This document shows, piece after piece, positions 14,964 through 21,779 of a DNA stretch of 41,335 bases. The number at the start of each line of letters is the position of its first letter. Position 1 is the stretch's first letter. Position numbers and translations under genes: made by a program. A model generated the notes under the pieces. That model made no database searches. It worked only from the letters and a program-made list of their open reading frames with translations, and had not been told where the DNA came from. The DNA is from a virus: positions 1 through 41,335 of the IMG/VR virus record IMGVR_UViG_3300025131_006924. The stretch is one strand, 5' to 3'.

Positions 14964-15782
14964 TTATTTATATAACGTATACACGGTAGACGTTTCATCA
15001 GGAGTAGAAATTTCTACCTCACAATTAAAAATATTAATTAATCTTTGTTTTAAATAATCTATATTATAAAATGCATAGAAACCAGAACAAGATGATAATT
15101 TTAAAATTTTATTTGAAATAAAACTATCTTTGTCAAACATTTTTATATCATCACCACGATCCTTATCCCACCGTGAAGTGCATAGTAAATAAAAAATATT
15201 ATTATCTAATTTTGGCCATCTAGTAATATCAATATCATAAAATTTACGATAAATTATATTTAATAAATTAATATTATTTTTATTCCAAACATTAAATACA
15301 ATTTTTTTTCTAGTTTTTTTAAAAGCAAATTGTAATATTTCTATTAAATCTCTATAATCACAACATAGTGCTACATTATACAAAAATGTATAATCGTGTT
15401 CTTCTATTTCTGGATACTTCACATTAGGTTCTCCAGTTATATTATATATCCAGTTAAATTTATTATAATAATAAAAATTGCTGTTTGGATGTAAGAATTT
15501 TCCATAGTCTATTGCAAGTTTAGATACATCAAGACAAGAATATTTTTCAATGATTCCTATTTTATCATCATATAATAATAAATTTCCAGCATTACCACCA
15601 ATATCTAATACAGAACCCGAATCTGTAAAATAATTTAAAAAAATTGCACCAATATTCTCACTACCTAATATTTGTTTATTAGTTTTTTTTAAAGGATAAA
15701 TTTTTCTTTCATCATAAAAATCATCAATGTTAATTTCTTCTTTGTACTGTTTAAGAAATTTATTAAAACCAGTTACATTCAT
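14964..15782 (-). CDS. SAM-dependent methyltransferase-like protein
   Basis: A 272-residue protein with a class I methyltransferase core. It has SVLDIGGNAGNLLLY as motif I (residues 54-68), then YSCLDVSKLAIDYGK, and HDYTFLYNVALCCDY as the motif IV region. The C-terminal 100 residues are Asn/Ile/Lys-rich. It is markedly more AT-rich in codon use than its neighbours, which may mark a separate acquisition. The substrate cannot be read: sugar, small molecule, protein or nucleic acid are all possible. It ends within the late box of the next gene. Confidence 0.75.
   Translation of the reverse strand: MNVTGFNKFLKQYKEEINIDDFYDERKIYPLKKTNKQILGSENIGAIFLNYFTDSGSVLDIGGNAGNLLLYDDKIGIIEKYSCLDVSKLAIDYGKFLHPNSNFYYYNKFNWIYNITGEPNVKYPEIEEHDYTFLYNVALCCDYRDLIEILQFAFKKTRKKIVFNVWNKNNINLLNIIYRKFYDIDITRWPKLDNNIFYLLCTSRWDKDRGDDIKMFDKDSFISNKILKLSSCSGFYAFYNIDYLKQRLINIFNCEVEISTPDETSTVYTLYK
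14965..14972 (-). promoter_or_regulatory. Putative late promoter box (perfect TATAAATA)
   Basis: The minus strand reads TATAAATA exactly, the T4 late promoter consensus, at the end of the methyltransferase gene. Transcription would begin close to the start of the 59-codon gene. The run is AT-rich, so chance is possible. Confidence 0.45.
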
Positions 15783-15804
15783 CCGTATATTACCATTACT
15801 CTCA

Positions 15805-16164
15805 TTAAGTTATCCCCATTGCTTTCTCTTCGGCATTCCCGAAATAATCGTAGACTTCTTGGGGGACTTCAACCCACTCTCCCTCTCCTTTTTTAGGATC
15901 ATAGTATGAAATCATTGTAAGGTCTCTACTAGTTTCTATTAAGTCGCTTTCTGCACTAAAATTGATAACGTCTTCGTCGTCCCAATCATAACAGTCTGCG
16001 GCATTATCACATGCTTCTTGCCAAGTTTTGCCAATATATTCTTCTTCATGGTCACATAGGTTATCTTCTTCTTCATCCTCGTAATGGCTTTCGGTATCCC
16101 AAATAAAGGTTAACCTTACTTCGCCATCAGAGTCTCTCATATCTGGTAATTCATCAGTATTCAT
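15805..16164 (-). CDS. Very acidic hypothetical protein
   Basis: A 119-residue protein with an extreme Asp/Glu content, for example HYEDEEEDNLCDHEEEY. It has conserved aromatic segments (LTFIWDT, CYDWDDEDVINF, YYDPKKGEGEWV). The strong negative charge could mimic DNA, as anti-restriction proteins do, but this is speculation. It lies 9 bases after the upstream gene. No family is recognised. Confidence 0.7.
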   Translation of the reverse strand: MNTDELPDMRDSDGEVRLTFIWDTESHYEDEEEDNLCDHEEEYIGKTWQEACDNAADCYDWDDEDVINFSAESDLIETSRDLTMISYYDPKKGEGEWVEVPQEVYDYFGNAEEKAMGIT

Positions 16165-16173
16165 AATGTTCTT

Positions 16174-16398
16174 TCATTCTGGGAATGTTACTCCCTTTTC
16201 AACCATTGCTTCATAAATTATACGTCGTACTCCTTGCAATGTTTCTTGAATATCTTTAAAATTGTGGTTATCGTATTTAACCCAATCACGACATTGTTGA
16301 TCTAAATCCCACACAAGCAAAGCCCATTCCATAGCCTTTGTAGCCGCATTAAATTGTTCCTGGTCTTCAGGTAAATTAAATGTTAGTTTTGCTTTCAT
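16174..16398 (-). CDS. Conserved small hypothetical protein
   Basis: A 74-residue protein, MKAKLTFNLPEDQEQFNAA..., of a type with a short strand, an LPED turn and helices containing a conserved Trp (MEWALLVWDLDQQCRDW). I recall the pattern F-x-LPE-x-x-x-E/QF from many phage and plasmid hypotheticals of unknown function. It overlaps the upstream gene's end by 23 bases. Confidence 0.75.
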   Translation of the reverse strand: MKAKLTFNLPEDQEQFNAATKAMEWALLVWDLDQQCRDWVKYDNHNFKDIQETLQGVRRIIYEAMVEKGVTFPE

Positions 16399-16636
16399 AA
16401 TATGTGTCCTTAAAAATTTTTTCTTTAATCATTGTTTCAAACACTCGAAATAATTTTTTACATCTAATATCATGTAATTCACTTAATCCAATCAAAACAT
16501 TCCCAATTTCATCTTCTGTCAAAGGGCCATCTGGATCATCATAAACCCTTTCTGCTATGGCATCCAAATCATCTTTTGTTTGCCAAACATTTAAAATTTC
16601 TGCTTCTAAATTAAATCTATCATATTCTTGCGTCAT
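16376..16636 (-). CDS. Hypothetical 86-aa acidic protein
   Basis: I place the start at ATG 16636 (MTQEYDRFNLEAEILN); a second ATG three codons upstream at 16645 has its ribosome-site-like AGGAA too close. The protein is acidic and helical, with a central YDDPDGPLTEDEIGNVLIGL segment, and overlaps the next gene by 23 bases. No family is recognised. Confidence 0.65.
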   Translation of the reverse strand: MTQEYDRFNLEAEILNVWQTKDDLDAIAERVYDDPDGPLTEDEIGNVLIGLSELHDIRCKKLFRVFETMIKEKIFKDTYYESKTNI

Positions 16637-16656
16637 TTTTACCATTTCCTATGCGA

Positions 16657-16731
16657 TTACCCCCAATGGTACCACGCCACGGCTATCCAGGTAATCCAAA
16701 TTAAATTATTCCATAAAAAAGCGGTTATCAT
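16657..16731 (-). CDS. Possible 24-aa hydrophobic peptide
   Basis: In the 150-base interval between FolE and the next gene, an ATG at 16731 encodes 24 residues, mostly hydrophobic and Trp-rich (MITAFLWNNLIWITWIAVAW). It overlaps by ATGA the end of an equally short frame of 20 residues starting just after FolE (MLTGLLLAWIYLHIMLYYFL). Two consecutive single-span membrane peptides with coupled ends are unexpected by chance, but there is no ribosome site and no homologue that I know of. Confidence 0.3.
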   Translation of the reverse strand: MITAFLWNNLIWITWIAVAWYHWG

Positions 16732-16794
16732 AAAAAATAATAAAGCATTATGTGTAAGTAAATCCACGCCAACAGTAACCCGGTTAACATTTTT

Positions 16795-17451
16795 TTATCC
16801 GTAAAAACCTTTCATGCCTTTAAGCAAATTAAAGAATTCTCGTTTTTGAGTTTCTTCTTCACGTAATGATCCTCGCACAATAGATGTGGTCATATCACTT
16901 TCGTGTTCCTTCACGCCTCTGTGTGTTAAGCACATATGTTCTGCTTTCACAACAACTGCGATACCTTCTGCTTGTGTTTCTGTTTCTATTAGGTCTGCAA
17001 TTTGTACGGTCATTTCTTCTTGTATTTGGGGCCTACTTGCAATCCAATCTACAAGTCTATTAAATTTACTTAGCCCAATAACATTTTTACCAGGAAATAC
17101 ACCAATCCATGCATTGCCAACGATAGGCTGGAAATGATGGGCACAGGTGCTACGTATTTTAATTGGTCCTGTTACATATAATTCATCGTATTGATTTGCA
17201 TTTGGGAAAGAAGTTACTCGGGGCTTTGGTTCGTATCTACCTGCAAAAACTTCACGTACCAACATCTTTGCTACACGTTTGGCAGTTTCTTTGGTATTGT
17301 GATCGTTTGCTGTATCAATTAACAATGCTTCTAATACTTTTTGAAAACGTTTTTCAACGTTTCGTTCTATTTTAGTTACATCTTTCTCTGTAACTATATC
17401 ACTAATATTATCATTGCATCGTTTTCCGTTAAAATCTATCATGTCTGTCAT
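16795..17451 (-). CDS. folE: GTP cyclohydrolase I
   Basis: A 218-residue FolE of normal length. The zinc site is intact, with Cys103 and His106 in STCAHHFQPI and Cys174 in EHMCLTHRGV. Other FolE motifs are TAKRVAKML, GLSKFNRLVDW and the C-terminal SIVRGSLREE. The enzyme converts GTP to dihydroneopterin triphosphate. In this window it is probably the first step towards 7-deazaguanine, with QueD-like and QueE enzymes, rather than folate. It starts one base after the glycosyltransferase stop; the ATGs at 17451 and nearby codons are alternatives. Confidence 0.95.
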   Translation of the reverse strand: MTDMIDFNGKRCNDNISDIVTEKDVTKIERNVEKRFQKVLEALLIDTANDHNTKETAKRVAKMLVREVFAGRYEPKPRVTSFPNANQYDELYVTGPIKIRSTCAHHFQPIVGNAWIGVFPGKNVIGLSKFNRLVDWIASRPQIQEEMTVQIADLIETETQAEGIAVVVKAEHMCLTHRGVKEHESDMTTSIVRGSLREEETQKREFFNLLKGMKGFYG

Positions 17452-17452
17452 G

Positions 17453-18565
17453 TCATATGTTTAGCTTTTGTAATAATGATGTGCAACTAAAATATTCTTC
17501 AGATAATTTATCTGCTTCATCAACTACAGATGGATAAAAACTAGTATAATTATCCATTCTATGTTTTATTAAATTAATAAGTTTTTCTTTATGTTCAATA
17601 TAATTATCAAAGTTTAAAGTCCATGTAGAGTTATATTTAAAATCTGCACTATACATTTCACTATATGAAAGTCTATCAGGAACCATCGGTATTGCTCCTA
17701 CCAATGCTCCTTCATAAGGACTAATGCCTAATGTTTCCTGCAAATTAGCACTAAAGATTATTTTAGCTCTTTTTATTATAGCATGATACTCTGCTTTTGT
17801 CAATTGTTTTTCTTGGCATATAATAAACTTATATTCTGGTATACTTTGTGCTAAATCTTTAAATATTTCTGGTTGTTTTTCTGGTGCTATTCTGTGAGGG
17901 AAAACTATTAAGTTTTCTTTCTCTGCAAATACAGTATTATCAAATAATGTTGTCTTTGAAGCATCTTTTAAATACTCCATTGGCCAGCCTGTACGTATTA
18001 TTTTATCTTTAAGTTTTTCATGAAAAAATTGATTACTAGGTACATCTGCTGAATCCGTAAATGTTCCATTAAATGTATAATTAAATAATGTTTTTACGAA
18101 TAATTTGATATGAAAATTAGTAGCAAAATAGTTATAATCTGAAGCATGGAAAATACTCCGCTCAAAATCAAAAGTCCACTGCTTGTCATGTATTAACCTT
18201 CCTAAAAAGTCATGTGGGTCATACGATCCTGCATGCCACATTGAATGAATTGTTACAGGTACTTGGAGCAGTTCGCTCATATACTTCAATGATATAATAC
18301 CTGGATGCCATGCATCTGTAAATAAAAAATGATCTCCTGCTTTGACTGTGCCGTCGCAGAACATCCTACCCATTGTTTCTATTTGCTTTGCTTTATAAAT
18401 GTTAGTGCCACCAAAGTTTAAAAATGCACCTGGTGTAGTTGCTTTGGGGATATCTTCAGCACCTTCGATAGGTACAGAATCTTTAATACGTTCAGGCAAA
18501 TGCCATTTCCATTCACACGTATATCTAGATTCAACTGATTCTAAATCAACTATGTAAACTGTCAT
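17453..18565 (-). CDS. Glycosyltransferase, GT-B type
   Basis: A 370-residue protein with two Rossmann-like halves. The N-terminal domain has MTVYIVDLESVESRY, DHFLFTDAWHPG and VTIHSMWHAGSYDP. The C-terminal domain has LIVFPHRIAPEKQPEIFKDL and IIFSANLQETLGISPYEGALVG, the acidic nucleotide-sugar site typical of GT-B retaining enzymes. The substrate may be modified DNA, as in T4 glucosyltransferases, or a surface glycan; the sequence does not decide. It overlaps PyrF by 20 bases and sits inside the deazaguanine cluster, which makes a DNA role worth considering. Confidence 0.8.
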   Translation of the reverse strand: MTVYIVDLESVESRYTCEWKWHLPERIKDSVPIEGAEDIPKATTPGAFLNFGGTNIYKAKQIETMGRMFCDGTVKAGDHFLFTDAWHPGIISLKYMSELLQVPVTIHSMWHAGSYDPHDFLGRLIHDKQWTFDFERSIFHASDYNYFATNFHIKLFVKTLFNYTFNGTFTDSADVPSNQFFHEKLKDKIIRTGWPMEYLKDASKTTLFDNTVFAEKENLIVFPHRIAPEKQPEIFKDLAQSIPEYKFIICQEKQLTKAEYHAIIKRAKIIFSANLQETLGISPYEGALVGAIPMVPDRLSYSEMYSADFKYNSTWTLNFDNYIEHKEKLINLIKHRMDNYTSFYPSVVDEADKLSEEYFSCTSLLQKLNI

Positions 18566-19205
18566 ATATTTCCTTTACTCTTTTAACTGGATTGCTCGCT
18601 TGAGTAATAGATCTTCCAATAACCACATAATCGGCACCAAGTTCCATTGCTTCTTTTGGTGTTGCTGTTTTTGATTGTCCGCTAAGTTCTGTTTCATATT
18701 TTATTCCTGGACAAACTCTAACTAAATCATAATCAGGATCTACTATATCTATTGCAGGTAAATCCGAAACAGGACAAACAATTCCGCCAAAATTATGTTT
18801 TATTTTACCAATATGATCACTCCATATATCATATGATCCTTGTTTATGTATTTCATATTCTTCTTGTGGTGTCCAAGAGGTAAGTGATGTTACACCTAAT
18901 AATTCAATGTCGTTGTTAAATTCATTAAGGGTGTTAAATACTTCAGGATTGTTTAAGGTGCTTACAGTAGTCATTGTAGCACCCATCTCTATAAATTTAC
19001 TTACTATTGTTTTAACAGTATTTGGGGTGTCCCATAATTTGCAATCTATAAAATATTCTTTATCGAATTTTTTAAAATACATTGCATACTCTAACAATGT
19101 ATGATTAATTTTAAACCCATCTACATGATCCCGTAACTTTGCGGCCATTTCTAACGCATCTGAAGGATCTGTATAATCTAATGCTACTATTACTGACACA
19201 CTCAT
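18546..19205 (-). CDS. pyrF: Orotidine 5'-phosphate decarboxylase
   Basis: A 219-residue class I PyrF (TIM barrel). It starts SVIVALDYTDP, with Lys32 in GFKINHTLL and the catalytic array Asp54-x-Lys56-x-x-Asp59 in FIDCKLWDTPNTV. It ends with RVCPGI and VIGRSITQASNP for phosphate binding. All catalytic positions are kept, so it should make UMP from OMP. This is an unusual phage gene that would relieve a pyrimidine bottleneck. It is followed by the glycosyltransferase with a 20-base overlap. Confidence 0.93.
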   Translation of the reverse strand: MSVSVIVALDYTDPSDALEMAAKLRDHVDGFKINHTLLEYAMYFKKFDKEYFIDCKLWDTPNTVKTIVSKFIEMGATMTTVSTLNNPEVFNTLNEFNNDIELLGVTSLTSWTPQEEYEIHKQGSYDIWSDHIGKIKHNFGGIVCPVSDLPAIDIVDPDYDLVRVCPGIKYETELSGQSKTATPKEAMELGADYVVIGRSITQASNPVKRVKEIYDSLHS

Positions 19206-19208
19206 TTT

Positions 19209-19421
19209 TTAGTTTGTTGTAACGGTTTGCTCATCAACTAAATCTCCAAATATAATACTACAAACCTCATTAACACTATCTGCTGTTAATATAATGAAGT
19301 CACCTAAGGCGTCTATTATAACATATCCACCGCTGTCATGATATCGGCGAACTTCATAATCTCCTATAACATCTACATGAGTTGAACAATTCAAAATTTC
19401 TTTGAATTTATCAATGTTCAT
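19209..19421 (-). CDS. Hypothetical 70-aa protein
   Basis: A small protein starting MNIDKFKEILNCSTHVDVIG, apparently an alpha/beta domain with strands YEVRRYHDSGGYVIID and DFIILTADSVNEVC. It overlaps the QueD-like stop by 4 bases and lies 3 bases before PyrF, so it is in the same operon. No family is recognised. Confidence 0.65.
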   Translation of the reverse strand: MNIDKFKEILNCSTHVDVIGDYEVRRYHDSGGYVIIDALGDFIILTADSVNEVCSIIFGDLVDEQTVTTN

Positions 19422-19849
19422 AACCCAGTTTTAGCAATAGCATCGACGTGTTGGTATTGCTGTTGTACCCCTTTGTAATCCAATTTCGGGATTTGGGTAT
19501 ATTCTGCTACACAACCATTTTCCCCGTCCTCTGAAATTTCTATTTTAAAATCTCTTCCAGGGTAATGTAGTTTAATATATTCAGCTAATTCGTCTGCCAT
19601 CATTTCACAGGATTTATAATCTAATTGTAGTGTACCTTGCTCATATAATCCTGCTAATTCTCGTTTAAATAGAATAAATTCTACTTCGCGATCATCGTGC
19701 CATACTTCTAAATCAACTCTAAAATGAAACATATGTCTATGTTCATTTGCAAGAAATTCTACACCAGGATGTTTGGTGGCATCGGGCCATTTATGTAGTC
19801 CTTCTTTTTGAAATGTAACCCAGATATGTTGTTTACTAGTCATCGTCAT
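19418..19849 (-). CDS. queD: QueD-like 6-carboxytetrahydropterin synthase
   Basis: A 143-residue protein of the tunnelling-fold (6-pyruvoyl-tetrahydropterin synthase/QueD) type. Features are GLHKWPDA near residue 17, EHRHMFHFRVDLEV for metal binding (His-x-His), a central SCEMMADELAEYI corresponding to the usual TxExLA segment, and a late ISEDGENGC followed by AEY. It departs from canonical QueD in the first His region, so I rate it QueD-like. The expected product is 6-carboxytetrahydropterin, the substrate of QueE. FolE and QueE are nearby. The two in-frame ATGs at 19849 and 19843 are both possible. Confidence 0.7.
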   Translation of the reverse strand: MTMTSKQHIWVTFQKEGLHKWPDATKHPGVEFLANEHRHMFHFRVDLEVWHDDREVEFILFKRELAGLYEQGTLQLDYKSCEMMADELAEYIKLHYPGRDFKIEISEDGENGCVAEYTQIPKLDYKGVQQQYQHVDAIAKTGL

Positions 19850-20012
19850 CGGGTGTGATTCCTAGATATTTTTCAATTCGTTTTGAAGTTTGATACATTT
19901 CCCAGAGTTTCCAGTCCATTGCTTCAACTGTTTTTATCATCTTTCTTTCTGCCGCAGACATATCATCTTCAACACTTTCTTCTTCTACTAATTTAACTTT
20001 TTTTGTTGCCAT
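19836..20012 (-). CDS. Small 58-aa acidic/basic helical protein
   Basis: The frame runs from ATG 20012 to TAG 19836, overlapping the QueD-like start by 14 bases. The product starts MATKKVKLVEEESVEDDMSA and has a central helix with conserved Trp (MDWKLWEMYQTSKRIEKYLG). The sequence style is like small hypotheticals conserved in T4-like marine phages. Function unknown. Confidence 0.7.
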   Translation of the reverse strand: MATKKVKLVEEESVEDDMSAAERKMIKTVEAMDWKLWEMYQTSKRIEKYLGITPDDDD

Positions 20013-20019
20013 ATTTCCT

Positions 20020-20538
20020 TTATTGGAGTATTTTGTCTTTGGAATAATTATCCCATTCAGTTAGATACATATCTTGTACTAACTGTTCAAAAGGTATACA
20101 CCAAACACCATCGTTTGTTGCATTAAAGGTTTTATCATCTATTTTTATATTTAGGTTTGTGCTTTCGTTTTTTACATCAAGAAATTGTAAACTTATTTGA
20201 GGAATAAAGTTTTTATGAAAATATAGATCTTTTAGTTCATGTTTAATAGCACTATGTTCATTATATTTATAGTTTAAAGATACTGCATATTCTGCTTTAA
20301 GTAAATCATCTACAACATCATGTAAAATATACCATCCGTTACTTCTGTTATATGAATGATTAGCACCTAAGTAGATGTGTGTTACTTTTTCCTGTGAAGC
20401 ATGTTTAAGTATTTCTGCTGAAAATTGCGGACCAACAACAAATAAGGTGCGTTGGTTTTTTCCGAGAGTATTTTCTACTTCTGTTCCAACAAAAAATTCA
20501 ACGTTTGTGGACTCTCCACTTTCGTACGATCTTTTCAT
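20020..20538 (-). CDS. Hypothetical protein near the deazaguanine cluster
   Basis: The start is taken as ATG 20538 (MKRSYESGE); the open frame adds two codons from a TTG. The 172-residue product has VEFFVGTEVENT, a short Rossmann-like segment TLFVVGPQFSAEIL, and IYLGANHSYNR. The C-terminus is beta-rich. From memory similar proteins occur in other T4-like marine phages without a function. It overlaps the upstream 68-codon frame by about 41 bases. Confidence 0.7.
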   Translation of the reverse strand: MKRSYESGESTNVEFFVGTEVENTLGKNQRTLFVVGPQFSAEILKHASQEKVTHIYLGANHSYNRSNGWYILHDVVDDLLKAEYAVSLNYKYNEHSAIKHELKDLYFHKNFIPQISLQFLDVKNESTNLNIKIDDKTFNATNDGVWCIPFEQLVQDMYLTEWDNYSKDKILQ

Positions 20539-20704
20539 TTTCAATTTTTGTTAATATGTTCAGAAGACCAGGTATGCCACCACTATTACGTGATTCGGCT
20601 ATTCCTTCTAAGCCACTAGTTTCAGAAATTTCTTCTTCAACTTCTTGTAAAGGCTTGACTTTCTTTTTTCTTCTTCCTGTTTTATCCTGTAGGTCTTTAT
20701 GCAC
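20498..20704 (-). CDS. Hypothetical 68-aa protein, GTG start, overlapping an AUU-start frame
   Basis: A GTG at 20704 preceded by GAGGAA begins a 68-residue frame: a basic start (HKDLQDKTGRRKKK), then LQEVEEEISETSGLEGIAES and IPGLLNILTKIENEKIVRKW. The second half looks like genuine protein. It shares 97 bases with the upstream 80-codon frame (20608-20850). Its frame relative to that one is -1, so a single longer protein made by frameshifting, or a gene broken by an indel, are alternatives to two overlapping genes. Confidence 0.55.
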   Translation of the reverse strand: MHKDLQDKTGRRKKKVKPLQEVEEEISETSGLEGIAESRNSGGIPGLLNILTKIENEKIVRKWRVHKR

Positions 20705-20850
20705 GAAACAATTTCCTCGTCATTGAGATTATTACCCAAATATACATTTTTTCCATAATCTTTAAGGTTTACTTCTTTGCTAATACTATCGTATCCTACG
20801 ATTTCATGCCTATGATCAACAGATAGAGATTTAAATATAACGACCCCAAT
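20608..20850 (-). CDS. 80-aa protein with probable AUU start codon
   Basis: An open frame preceded by a near-perfect sigma70 promoter and AAGGAG placed 6 bases before ATT at 20850. It encodes GVVIFKSLSVDHRHEIVGYD and so on to TAG at 20608, without any in-frame ATG, GTG or early TTG. The in-frame ATG upstream lies inside the promoter and is followed by a stop. The first 60 residues read like a conserved globular protein. AUU starts are known from infC, where they allow autoregulation. The last 20 residues overlap the GTG frame and are low-complexity. No family is named. Confidence 0.55.
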   Translation of the reverse strand: MGVVIFKSLSVDHRHEIVGYDSISKEVNLKDYGKNVYLGNNLNDEEIVSCIKTYRIKQEEEKRKSSLYKKLKKKFLKLVA

Positions 20851-20867
20851 AGGTTTCTCCTTAGTTT

Positions 20868-20896
20868 ATTTTAGCATATTTGCATATTTATGTCAA
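20868..20896 (-). promoter_or_regulatory. Sigma70-type promoter (TTGACA-17-TAAAAT)
   Basis: On the minus strand the -35 box is TTGACA (20891-20896), followed by a 17-base spacer and the -10 box TAAAAT (20868-20873). Transcription should begin about 20861, placing AAGGAG right at the 5' end. It is close to consensus and fits an early phage promoter for the deazaguanine/nucleotide operon. Confidence 0.8.
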
Positions 20897-21768
20897 GTTA
20901 TTTCATTGACTCTTTGAGCGAATTTTTTAACTGCTCGATTGAAACGATTTGTATCATAGTTCCTTAGATGGCCAAAAAATTCACTATGTAAAACGTAATC
21001 TTTAATTTGTTGTGGCAACGGTTTTGTACGATCATAATCTGAATATCTAAATTGTGATGCTTCAGAATCTATCATAGGATCAAACTCAACCGGACTTAAA
21101 TTGTGTGTGCTACTATCTGAACCATCATCATATCCTGGCAATTTTTTAGCTTGTCCTGTAAATGCAAATTCGTCTTCATCCCAATCGCCTGTTTTTTGAT
21201 TAAATTTTCTTGATGTTGTTTTATCTAACACATGTTCTTGTGTTAAATGCATAAGCTCATGTTTTAATATAGATTTTGCTCGTTCTATTATGTAAAAAAT
21301 TTCTCTAAATTGTTCTTTGGGTTGATTTTGTATTAATAAATCTTCAGTAATATTTCCAATAACAACCCTTATAATATGGAGCCATTTATTATTACGCACA
21401 CCCCTTTGATGGGTTCCGTCGGCATCTTTATCAGCAGACGGATTATATACTATTTGTAACCTTGCAATGCCGCTTTCTTTTTCTGTTTTTGGAGTATATC
21501 TATTAGGAAATTCTTCTGCTCCAAATTCGGCTTCAATAATATTATTTTTTGATTTAGTCCATTTTTGATCTATTGCAATGCCTTTTCGTTTTGCAATTTT
21601 AGCAACAATATTTTTAATACGATCATGTTCTGGCTCATAATCCCATTTAGAAATTTTATAATTGTACAAATAATTTAGTATTTCTTGTTCGAGATGATTA
21701 GAAAAAGTTTTGAATATTTTTTCCGGTATCTTAACTAATTTTTCTTGTATTACTTGATCTATTTGCAT
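20893..21768 (-). CDS. Putative zinc metalloprotease (HEXXH)
   Basis: A 291-residue protein with HELMHLTQEH at residues 170-179, the HExxH signature of zincin metalloproteases. The preceding helix (FYIIERAKSILK) and the following acidic, disordered part (DDGSDSSTHNLSPVEFDP) fit a small phage metallopeptidase. The rest has no named domain. An AATAAATA box sits 6 bases before the ATG, which would give an almost leaderless transcript. Its substrate is unknown. A single motif in an otherwise unrecognised protein keeps confidence moderate. Confidence 0.7.
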   Translation of the reverse strand: MQIDQVIQEKLVKIPEKIFKTFSNHLEQEILNYLYNYKISKWDYEPEHDRIKNIVAKIAKRKGIAIDQKWTKSKNNIIEAEFGAEEFPNRYTPKTEKESGIARLQIVYNPSADKDADGTHQRGVRNNKWLHIIRVVIGNITEDLLIQNQPKEQFREIFYIIERAKSILKHELMHLTQEHVLDKTTSRKFNQKTGDWDEDEFAFTGQAKKLPGYDDGSDSSTHNLSPVEFDPMIDSEASQFRYSDYDRTKPLPQQIKDYVLHSEFFGHLRNYDTNRFNRAVKKFAQRVNEIT

Positions 21769-21779
21769 GTAAATATTTA

